Below, piece after piece: positions 17,937 through 24,721 of a stretch of DNA of 64,000 nucleotides. Both the position numbers and the translations under genes were made by a program. The DNA lies in contig JACKAC010000001.1 in the NCBI GenBank assembly GCA_020635255.1, forward strand, positions 1,279,501 through 1,343,500. The letters run 5' to 3'. The notes beneath the pieces were generated by a model that made no database searches, was not told where the DNA came from, and worked only from the letters and a program-made list of their open reading frames with translations. How positions within the stretch are numbered: position 1 is the first letter of the stretch; the number at the start of each line of letters is the position of its first letter. This stretch comes from Ignavibacteriales bacterium (lineage in GTDB: Bacteria > Bacteroidota > Ignavibacteria > Tepidaquicellales > Tepidaquicellaceae).

Positions 17937-18760
17937 CAATTAATGCTAAAGCTGACAGATTTAGTTATTGGAGTCTTTAACGGTTTATCACTTATTGGAA
18001 TATCTGGATTAGTATCTGAAGTAAGAGTAATTTCAGCTTTATACTGACCCGGCTTTAGATCTTCTAATCTAAATGAATTTTTCCTTGTCATTCCGTAGTA
18101 AACAGTAAAATATTGTGTCTGTTCGGTTACAAGGCTTCCCGATGCGTCAAATATCTTTACAGTTGTTCCGGCAAAAAACGGCGAATCTCCCTTTACTTCG
18201 AGTGGAACATTAATGTTTAAATATTCTTCATCAGTGTTCGTTGTAATATCCTGCAGGTTGACCGAATTTTCATACCTTTTGTTTTTGTATATTACGGTCG
18301 TGACCTGGTTAAGTACGAAGTTAATTGATGCCGATAGGGAAGTGGAAGTATCGGTTATCACTTGTTTTGATTGTGTGGATGTAATTATCCTTGTCCAGTA
18401 AGTACCTTCCTTCATATCCTTTTTCGGCTTAACGGTCATCCTTACAGTTTGTTTGTCACCGGGTTTTAAAGTGAATTTCTTTGGGAACGCATTCACCATA
18501 TCGGTTAGATCATAGCTCATGTTTATTCCGCTGGAATCACTGTAGAGCATTGTTACGTTGCCCTGTGCGTCTGAAGCAGGATAGCCGAATTTAAAGAATA
18601 TTGTTACTTCTTGAGTTTCAGTGGTCTGGTTAGATACTAAAAATGTACCAAATTGGTTCTTCTGATCTATCATAACCACATAAGGTGATATCACGATCTG
18701 CGCAAAAGAGGCTGACACTGATATCATTAATGCTAGTAGGGTAAATGTTAACGTTTTCAA
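17936..18760 (-). CDS. PapD-like periplasmic pilus chaperone
   Basis: 274 residues with a signal peptide ending SASFAQ, followed by two immunoglobulin-like domains. Domain 1 opens IVISPYVVMIDQKNQFGTFLVSN, the beginning expected of PapD-type chaperones, and continues with LKPGDKQTVRMTVKP. The second (about 165-274) ends in a beta-sandwich with LEDLKPGQYKAEITL. Such chaperones donate a beta strand to unfolded pilin subunits and bring them to the usher. It is slightly longer than the classic family. Position between the subunit genes and the usher gene, with its stop overlapping the usher start, supports the role. Confidence 0.8.
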   Translation of the reverse strand: MKTLTFTLLALMISVSASFAQIVISPYVVMIDQKNQFGTFLVSNQTTETQEVTIFFKFGYPASDAQGNVTMLYSDSSGINMSYDLTDMVNAFPKKFTLKPGDKQTVRMTVKPKKDMKEGTYWTRIITSTQSKQVITDTSTSLSASINFVLNQVTTVIYKNKRYENSVNLQDITTNTDEEYLNINVPLEVKGDSPFFAGTTVKIFDASGSLVTEQTQYFTVYYGMTRKNSFRLEDLKPGQYKAEITLTSDTNPDIPISDKPLKTPITKSVSFSIN

Positions 18761-18797
18761 AGCTAATTTTTTTTCTTTTTGAGAAAAATTTAATTTA

Positions 18798-19268
18798 TTA
18801 AAGTATAACTGTTGTAATTGTTATAGTTCCTTCATAATTATTTGACGGGTAAGCATTAGTTGGTGGTGAAACTGTGCCGCCCAGCCATATGGTAATTTCA
18901 TCTGTCCCCGATAAAGTAACGGTGAGACTATTGTTAGGGTTAAATACTGTAGCTCCGGTCGGATTTAAACTTCCACCGATCTTATAACCTGCATTATTAG
19001 AAGCTATAGAAAAGGGTATTGTATGTCCTGCACCGTCGTTTAGAGTACTTGGAATTGTATGAGTAATTCTTATTGTTCTGTTATTGTTTGGAAGATCGAT
19101 TCTATATCTGCCTCCATAGTAATCATAGTATGGCGTCGAATTCGGATATCCCGGAAATGAGTCATACAAAAGCAAAGATAATTTTGCATTATATGATTGC
19201 GCAAAACCTGGTGTATAAAACGTTATCGCGAACAAGATAAGAGTCAGTATTTTAAGAGTTTTTTTCAT
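18798..19268 (-). CDS. Secreted pilin-like subunit of the chaperone/usher cluster (a)
   Basis: About 156 residues from the ATG at 19268, which opens the signal peptide MKKTLKILTLILF (cleavage near GFAQ); the open frame extends 16 codons further upstream without signal-peptide character. The mature part is beta-rich, polar and Tyr/Asn/Gly-rich. It ends with the layout shared by the other subunits: IWLGGT, then about 10 residues, then YEGTITITTVIL. Similarity to DUF4402 is limited to this C-terminal region, so it may be a minor or tip subunit. It directly precedes the chaperone gene. Confidence 0.65.
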   Translation of the reverse strand: MKKTLKILTLILFAITFYTPGFAQSYNAKLSLLLYDSFPGYPNSTPYYDYYGGRYRIDLPNNNRTIRITHTIPSTLNDGAGHTIPFSIASNNAGYKIGGSLNPTGATVFNPNNSLTVTLSGTDEITIWLGGTVSPPTNAYPSNNYEGTITITTVIL

Positions 19269-19328
19269 TTCAAGTTTTTGTCTTAGTTTTTGTGCTATAA
19301 AATTAATCATTTTCAAACTAAGATTTTA

Positions 19329-19865
19329 TTAATAAACAGATGTAACAACAAAATTACCAATGTACTTTCCATTTTTTAGAGACAATGGAAGCTGCATAGT
19401 TCCGCCAATCCATAAATTTAATTTACCTACCTTTGACATATCATACAGCGCAATGCTGGTACCACTTGGCAGGGGATTAGGATTGGTATAACCGTTTTCA
19501 GATCCTGTTTCTTCTGCTACGTTTGTCTTAAAAGTCATTTTAGCATCATCATATGATTGCTTCCCTGAACGGTTGTTTGTGATATTAGTCAGGGTAACCG
19601 ATTGATCATATAATATAGTTACCATCCTATTCGATTGCCCAAGAATAGTGAATTTTAAGCCGTCAAAATTAGAAATAATTTTTTGATTTTCACTATTGCG
19701 CAATGCAAGCTCTCCAAGAAAAAGACTATTGCCACCCTCCATGGCAAGCCCGCGCTCTAGTGTTGCTCTAACCGATAGGGTAGTGAAGTTATTATCTTGA
19801 GCGGAAGTATTCTTAAATCCTAATACTATCAGTATTGTCAGTATGGTTAGTATTATTTTTTTCAT
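19329..19865 (-). CDS. DUF4402-like pilin subunit of the chaperone/usher cluster (b)
   Basis: 178 residues with a signal peptide (MKKIILTILTILIVLGF, cleavage near TSAQ). The mature protein starts with alternating hydrophobic residues (FTTLSVRATLERGLAM) that could serve as a donor strand, has LFLGEL where related subunits have DFG, and ends LWIGGTMQLP ... GKYIGNFVVTSVY. This C-terminal layout repeats in all four small secreted proteins of the cluster. Probable structural subunit; the position within the fibre is not known. Confidence 0.65.
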   Translation of the reverse strand: MKKIILTILTILIVLGFKNTSAQDNNFTTLSVRATLERGLAMEGGNSLFLGELALRNSENQKIISNFDGLKFTILGQSNRMVTILYDQSVTLTNITNNRSGKQSYDDAKMTFKTNVAEETGSENGYTNPNPLPSGTSIALYDMSKVGKLNLWIGGTMQLPLSLKNGKYIGNFVVTSVY

Positions 19866-19897
19866 TTGCTCGTTTATGATCTTTTTTTGTTTTTAAG

Positions 19898-19927
19898 ACT
19901 CTTTACCCCGTTTCCAGGGTAAAGAGT
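19898..19927 (-). other. Intercistronic hairpin after the probable major subunit gene
   Basis: ACTCTTTACCC (19898-19908) pairs perfectly over 11 bp with GGGTAAAGAGT (19917-19927). On the coding (minus) strand it comes 38 bases after the stop of the upstream subunit and is followed by A-rich, not T-rich, sequence. That fits an mRNA-stabilising or partial processing site better than a terminator. Confidence 0.6.
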
Positions 19928-19965
19928 TTACATAGCAATCAGTCAAACATGAAGGTTGCAAAAAC

Positions 19966-20469
19966 TTAATAAGCTACCGTTACTGTAATAGTACCGGTCT
20001 TTACACCCGATGTAGCACTTGTTGTTGCAGTCAAAGTACTACCAAGCCATAATGTCTTGGCACCTGAGCTCGAAAGTGTAGTTGAACCGTTTACACCTGT
20101 AAGAATGTTCGAACCTGAAGTATAAGTACCTGTGTCTGTTACATGCATAACCCATGTGCTGACAGTTACTGCCGGATCACTCATTGTCAGTGTTGCATCT
20201 GATAAAGTAACGTTAATAGTCGTAGATGCATTACCTGAAACCGAGAATTTTGCACCGTTTTGTGGTGTTAATGTCGAAGATGCAGAGTTATCTGGATTCT
20301 GTTGAACTATACCAAAATCCATATCTGTATCTTTTACAATAGTCAGACCCTTTCTAAGGTTAGCTGTTACGTTTGCGTTAGCGTTAGCTGTAACCTGAGC
20401 GAAAGAGGATGAAGATACTGCAAGAGTAATTAGCGCAGTAACTAAAAGAAATAACTTCATTTTTTTCAT
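19966..20469 (-). CDS. DUF4402 family probable major pilin subunit (c)
   Basis: 167 residues with a signal peptide (MKLFLLVTALITLAVSSSSFAQ; either of two close ATG codons may be used). The mature part is small and rich in Thr, Ser, Ala, Asn and Val, the composition of an abundant structural subunit. It opens with an alternating strand (VTANANANVTANL) and has the family's MDFGIV motif, NGAKFSVSGNAS, and the C-terminal LWLGSTL ... GTITVTVAY. A 240-base leader with a predicted promoter lies upstream and a strong hairpin lies downstream, an arrangement typical of a highly expressed first subunit. Assignment as the major subunit is inference. Confidence 0.75.
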   Translation of the reverse strand: MKKMKLFLLVTALITLAVSSSSFAQVTANANANVTANLRKGLTIVKDTDMDFGIVQQNPDNSASSTLTPQNGAKFSVSGNASTTINVTLSDATLTMSDPAVTVSTWVMHVTDTGTYTSGSNILTGVNGSTTLSSSGAKTLWLGSTLTATTSATSGVKTGTITVTVAY

Positions 20470-20998
20470 TTTCTGAGGTTTAAATTAAGTAAAAGTTAAT
20501 TTTTAGCGTTTTTTTTGCTGTTTTTTATTTAAATAGAGCATATTTTGTACATCCCGGAGGGGAGATATGCAAAATTTTGCTTAAATACCTATTTTTTCTT
20601 TTCTTTAATGTCCGGGAATATTATCCCGTCAAATACTAATTTATACAAGTTTTCCATACTAAAGTAATTTTACTTTAATTTCAATTTATTCAGAGCAATC
20701 TAACTTTAATCTAGTCATCAAACTTACAATCAAATAAATTAAATGTCAAGAGTAAAATTACTAATAATTTAAAAAAAAGTTTAGCTATTTTACTAAGGTA
20801 TTTTTGAGGGCAAATTAGGAGTGGGGACGGTTGCATAATCAATTTATTTATATGGTACTTATATGAGTGATAGAAATCTTGGATTTACAAATAATTTTCT
20901 AAAAATTTGAAGATTATAAATGAGATGTAGCTAATTAGCTATATCAGAGTTTGTAGGTTATGTCTCAAAAAGAAGGGGATAGTGTAGTTGGCTAGCTC
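20470..20998. other. 529-base non-coding control region of the subunit cluster
   Basis: No plausible gene on either strand. Visible elements: palindrome GCAAAATTTTGC (20569-20580); CGGGA-N6-TCCCG (20613-20628); TAAAGTA-N4-TACTTTA (20660-20677); a predicted minus-strand promoter (20719-20749); AGTAAAATTACT (20751-20762), the exact reverse complement of AGTAATTTTACT (20663-20674); a related AGCTATTTTACT (20783-20794); and the palindrome TAGCTAATTAGCTA (20928-20941) downstream of the first subunit gene. Confidence 0.6.
20719..20749 (-). promoter_or_regulatory. Predicted promoter of the major subunit gene
   Basis: On the minus strand TTG (in TTGACA, 20749-20747), a 20-base spacer and TAAGTTTG (20726-20719) fit TTTG / TAnnTTTG. 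Transcription would start near 20712, giving a leader of about 240 bases. Inverted-repeat elements lie just upstream (20751-20762) and downstream (20663-20674). Confidence 0.45.
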
Positions 20999-21568
20999 CT
21001 AATAGCTGACAGTAAATGTAAGCGTACCAACATAGTCACCTGAGGATTGGTTTCCTGGTACTGTAAGAGCTCCTCCAAGCCAGAAATATACCTTTCCTAT
21101 ACCGTCATTATCGGTATCTCTGAAGTATAAATTACCGTAATTATATGTATTTCTGCTCACATTATAAGGATTTGACCAGTTCGAATTATCGCCGGTGTGT
21201 TGTATAATGTCATTTGGAGAGAAGGTTAGTGTACCATTCGTTCCGCCGTGGCTTATTACCCAGGCGTAATTATTAAGAGTAATTGTTTGAGGCCAGTCTG
21301 CATAGATCACATAGTTAGGGGATCCTGTGGCTTCAAATTTCTGCCCATTTTGGTTAGAAATTGAGAAATTTTGGGAGCTGGTTGTTACATTTATATTTCC
21401 AAAATCGAGGTGATTGGCTCCCACGGTATTTACTGTCATTATTCTCAATACCCGGGCATATACTCCCAAAGTTGTGCTTGCTTGAGAGTAACCGCTTATT
21501 GGTAAAATTAAATAGAGTAATACTACCGCAAAAAAACATTTAGAGAAGCTTGAGAGGATCTTTGTCAT
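20999..21568 (-). CDS. DUF4402 family pilin subunit of the chaperone/usher cluster (d)
   Basis: 189 residues with a signal peptide (cleavage near SGYSQ). DUF4402 features: VYARVLRIMTV at the mature N-terminus, LDFGNINV, NQNGQKFEATG, and the C-terminal FWLGGALTVP ... GTLTFTVSY. It contains DTDNDGIG, an Asp-rich loop that could bind calcium. It is the first gene of the cluster in the direction of transcription, 529 bases away from the next subunit. With its own predicted -7 box it may be expressed separately, for example as an alternative or tip subunit. Confidence 0.7.
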   Translation of the reverse strand: MTKILSSFSKCFFAVVLLYLILPISGYSQASTTLGVYARVLRIMTVNTVGANHLDFGNINVTTSSQNFSISNQNGQKFEATGSPNYVIYADWPQTITLNNYAWVISHGGTNGTLTFSPNDIIQHTGDNSNWSNPYNVSRNTYNYGNLYFRDTDNDGIGKVYFWLGGALTVPGNQSSGDYVGTLTFTVSY

Positions 21569-21597
21569 TTAGAATTTATTGATGATAAAATAATAAA

Positions 21598-21605
21598 CAA
21601 ATATA
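21598..21605 (-). promoter_or_regulatory. Predicted -7 box of the first subunit gene
   Basis: TATATTTG on the minus strand, 29 bases before the ATG at 21568, fits TAnnTTTG exactly. The -33 region (CTTTTAG) is weak. Confidence 0.4.
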
Positions 21606-21665
21606 GTAAAAATTTTTTTATATCTAAAAGGAAAATCCTTGCTGAAGAGTTATTAGGGATAGATG

Positions 21666-22958
21666 TTAATTTGTTACGCCGATGCGTATAATCTTATCAC
21701 CATATTTTTCTTTTAGGGTATCTAGAGCATAATATGGATTATGATGATTGTCATCGAACAGGTTAAGATTTTCTCTTTGCAGATCTGCTCTCAATTCCCA
21801 TATCGATATTCCGAGCATTCGGGCACGCTTAGCTTCGACCGGCTTTTCTAACTGTGTCAATAATTTTTTGAGTAGACTGAAAACAACTCTATCATCATTC
21901 GTATAAGTCGGTAATTCACCTTTGGCACCCTGGTAGGAGAGATCTTCGTATCTTAGTGTTAGGTGTACCATCTTGGCTGTTAGTTTACGTGTACGTAATT
22001 TTCTGCAAACATATTCACCCATGCGTCTAGCTTCTTCTAGTATATCATGCTCTTTATATACAGGTACTGAAAGAGTATGGTTATGTGAGAGCGACTTCTC
22101 AGCTCTCTCCCTTCTGTATATGTCTGATGTGTCTTCACCCCGCGCCATTTTGTAAAATACTGTTCCGTTTATACCAAATTCCTTCTTTACCGCGCCGGGA
22201 TTGGCTTTCGCGAGATCACCTATACTGTTTATGTTTAATGCCCACATCCTTCTCTGTATGCGCCTGCCTATACCCCACAACTTGCTTACAGGGAGTTTAT
22301 ATATCTTTTCCTTGTCCTCTTGTGTTATCACGGTAAAGCCGTTCGGTTTTTCAAGTTTTGAGCCCAACTTTGCATACGACTTGTTATAAGATAATCCCAT
22401 AGAAACGGTCAGCCCTTCTTCATCAAATATATGTTCTTTTATCTTTCGTGCTTCCTGTATAGCTGACTCAAAATTTCTTACTACCGGTGTTAGATCCACA
22501 AAACATTCATCTACACTATACTGCTCGATTCCATTATCCGGAACATGTGTATTCAACAATTCCATTATATTAAGCACAATGGCCTCGTATTTGGGTCCGT
22601 AACAGGGTACCGAGATTAGTTCTGGACAAAACTTTCGTGCCTGGTGCACAGACATACCTGTCTCTACTCCCATGGCACGGGCTTCATATGATGCCGTCAT
22701 AACAATGCCACCTCTGTCCGTTCCCCCAACTGAAATCGGCTTTCCTCTGTACCTGGGATTATCCCTTTGCTCTACCTGTGCATAAAATGCATCGAAATCC
22801 AGATGTATAAAAAATCTGTTCTGATGTTCTGTAATTTTGTAATCGAAATCCTTTATATGTGGGAATGAATAGAGCGGTAGTATCCTAACCCTTTTTTTGA
22901 GATGATGGCTTCTGCTTTTTTCTCGTGGTATAAAATAATCTGAGCTAATCTGATTCAT
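21666..22958 (-). CDS. dinB: DNA polymerase IV (Y-family), with N-terminal extension
   Basis: Error-prone translesion polymerase of 430 residues. The palm begins FIHLDFDAFYAQVEQRDNP, with catalytic Asp in DFDAFYA; SVDECFVDL supplies the second acidic pair; a helix-hairpin-helix (KLWGIGRRIQRRM) and a little-finger domain follow. About 48 residues precede the catalytic core (basic: REKSRSHHLKKRVRI), whereas DinB normally starts within a few residues of it. No other ATG, GTG or TTG lies in frame between residue 1 and the core, so the extension appears genuine. No neighbouring SOS gene is seen. Confidence 0.93.
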   Translation of the reverse strand: MNQISSDYFIPREKSRSHHLKKRVRILPLYSFPHIKDFDYKITEHQNRFFIHLDFDAFYAQVEQRDNPRYRGKPISVGGTDRGGIVMTASYEARAMGVETGMSVHQARKFCPELISVPCYGPKYEAIVLNIMELLNTHVPDNGIEQYSVDECFVDLTPVVRNFESAIQEARKIKEHIFDEEGLTVSMGLSYNKSYAKLGSKLEKPNGFTVITQEDKEKIYKLPVSKLWGIGRRIQRRMWALNINSIGDLAKANPGAVKKEFGINGTVFYKMARGEDTSDIYRRERAEKSLSHNHTLSVPVYKEHDILEEARRMGEYVCRKLRTRKLTAKMVHLTLRYEDLSYQGAKGELPTYTNDDRVVFSLLKKLLTQLEKPVEAKRARMLGISIWELRADLQRENLNLFDDNHHNPYYALDTLKEKYGDKIIRIGVTN

Positions 22959-23003
22959 ACCATAAAAATATATGGTATATCCAAGAAAGTAAAGGGTTAA
23001 AAT

Positions 23004-23981
23004 TTACTCTGAAATAGCATAGATTATTTTTTCACGGAAATTTGTATTATTCCATGTTTGGAGAGTTACTCTGATCATTTCGTAATATTTCTTTCTCTCG
23101 AGCAATAATTTCGCGATTAGTTTTTTTAAAAGGAGTAAGCTAAGTTTATTTTTAGGTGAAATATCATTAAATATAGACATTTCCATACGAAATTCAGTTA
23201 TCTGCTCGTCTAAGATATCTCTATCATGTATTTCACCCAGTATTTCAACAAAATCCTTTACCTCTTTAGCTAACTTACCAAAACTTGGTCCATAAGCAAA
23301 CCGAAAAAATTCCATAGCGTACCGGAGGGGTTTACCTTTAATACGCATCTTATGTAGCTCCTCTGAATTTTTGCTGTCGGGATTTTCCATAATTGGCTTT
23401 GCTAACCGCATTACCCTGTCGTAAAATCGGGGCACTATTAATAGTCCATTTGCCCTGATTCCTTGATTTAAATTTAAATACTTAATATCTCTAAATGATT
23501 TAATATTTAAAGTATTAACTTGTATTAGATACTTGTTGCTAAGATAATTTATTTCATTAATTACTTTGCTATTATTTATAGCATCTACTCTATGTCCTTT
23601 TGCCTGCTTTTTTAGCCGGGCAATAAGCAAATTTAATGTATCCGTTCGGGAATCCTTCTTGTGTTTCTTTAAAAACTTTTCTATAAGCTGGATCGAGACA
23701 TCGTTTTCCCGTGCCTTTCCGAGTGATTTTATTATATCTTTGAGAGTGGATTTTCCTTTGTTTAATAGCGGTAAGGGAAGTATTTCGCCAATTGAGTCTA
23801 AGACTGTTTGAAGACGACGGGCTGACACACGTATATCGTGGATAATATTAGGATTGGATATTCCTTTTTTGTCGGTGGAAAGCGATACTAACTCCTTAAC
23901 TCCATTATTTATTAATAGCTTTAAGGATTCATGTAATGGGCTGTCAGGATTTAATTCTTGTATGTCATTTGCCCTGGACAT
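23004..23981 (-). CDS. CHAD domain protein
   Basis: 325 residues of alpha-helical, histidine- and arginine-rich sequence. The two CHAD signatures are present: IHDIRVSARRLQTVLDS near residue 48 and ELHKMRIKGKPLRYAMEFF near 208, the conserved His/Arg/Lys residues that bind polyphosphate. Known CHAD proteins associate with polyphosphate granules. There is no CYTH (triphosphatase) domain or ppk gene next to it. It starts 9 bases after the stop of the YqgE gene and is probably co-transcribed with it. Confidence 0.88.
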   Translation of the reverse strand: MSRANDIQELNPDSPLHESLKLLINNGVKELVSLSTDKKGISNPNIIHDIRVSARRLQTVLDSIGEILPLPLLNKGKSTLKDIIKSLGKARENDVSIQLIEKFLKKHKKDSRTDTLNLLIARLKKQAKGHRVDAINNSKVINEINYLSNKYLIQVNTLNIKSFRDIKYLNLNQGIRANGLLIVPRFYDRVMRLAKPIMENPDSKNSEELHKMRIKGKPLRYAMEFFRFAYGPSFGKLAKEVKDFVEILGEIHDRDILDEQITEFRMEMSIFNDISPKNKLSLLLLKKLIAKLLLERKKYYEMIRVTLQTWNNTNFREKIIYAISE

Positions 23982-23990
23982 AAGAATTGT

Positions 23991-24551
23991 TTAATTGACG
24001 GATGGATCTTCAGGAAATGTAGATATAATCTTAAATTCGCCTCCCATATCTCGCAATAGGTCACTCCATAAACTATCCATATTTTCATCAAAAATCCTCG
24101 ATTTATGGTCCTCTGTAACGATCCAGGAATCATAGTTCATTTCACCTTCCAATTGTCCCGGACTCCAGCCGGCATATCCCATATAAAATCTAAAGTCAGA
24201 TGGATTTAATGAACCACTTGAGGCAAGTATTTTTACAGTTTCAAAGTTTCCGCCCCAAAAAAGCCCATTTCCTATCTCGTATCCGCCATCTATTTGATCA
24301 CCGGCTCTGTGTATAAAATTGAGCATTTCCTGCTGAACCGGACCCCCGAGAAATACCGGAGCTTCGAAACCGGGCAGATCTTCTATTACGTCTCCCGCTT
24401 TAAGTTTTAAGGGCTTATTAACTATAAATCCTATGCTTCCCTCGTCATTATGTTCTGTAAGGTAAATTACCGATCTTTTAAAAATATCGTTCAAAAAGGG
24501 AGCCGAAATAAGTAATCTGCCTTTTGCGGGTTTATTGTAATTTTTGCCCAT
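23991..24551 (-). CDS. YqgE/AlgH family protein
   Basis: 186 residues from the ATG at 24551 (MGKNYNKPAKGRLLISAPFL), where the family normally begins; the frame is open 27 codons further upstream but the extra residues do not fit the family. Conserved pieces are GRLLISAPFLND, RSVIYLTEHNDEGSIGFIVNKPL, FLGGPVQQEMLNFIHR and YMGYAGWSPGQLEGEM. YqgE/AlgH proteins are widespread and of unclear biochemical role (AlgH was linked to alginate regulation). First gene of a two-gene unit with the CHAD gene. Confidence 0.93.
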   Translation of the reverse strand: MGKNYNKPAKGRLLISAPFLNDIFKRSVIYLTEHNDEGSIGFIVNKPLKLKAGDVIEDLPGFEAPVFLGGPVQQEMLNFIHRAGDQIDGGYEIGNGLFWGGNFETVKILASSGSLNPSDFRFYMGYAGWSPGQLEGEMNYDSWIVTEDHKSRIFDENMDSLWSDLLRDMGGEFKIISTFPEDPSVN

Positions 24552-24721
24552 ATACAAATTTAATTTTTTTGGGCTTATATAGCCATACAAATTAAACACT
24601 GAAACTGACATTTGGATTTCAATCCAAGCCATGCGGCTACTATGTTTCGACTTATTTTTCGTTGGAATTTAAACTAAATTTATGATAATTTTGTTTAGTA
24701 GGTTAGGCATAATTCGGGTAA

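Noticed and set aside
20569..20580. Perfect palindrome GCAAAATTTTGC
   Set aside because: Twelve-base palindromes made of A and T runs are common in such AT-rich spacers and this one has no second copy, so it is only noted within the intergenic entry.
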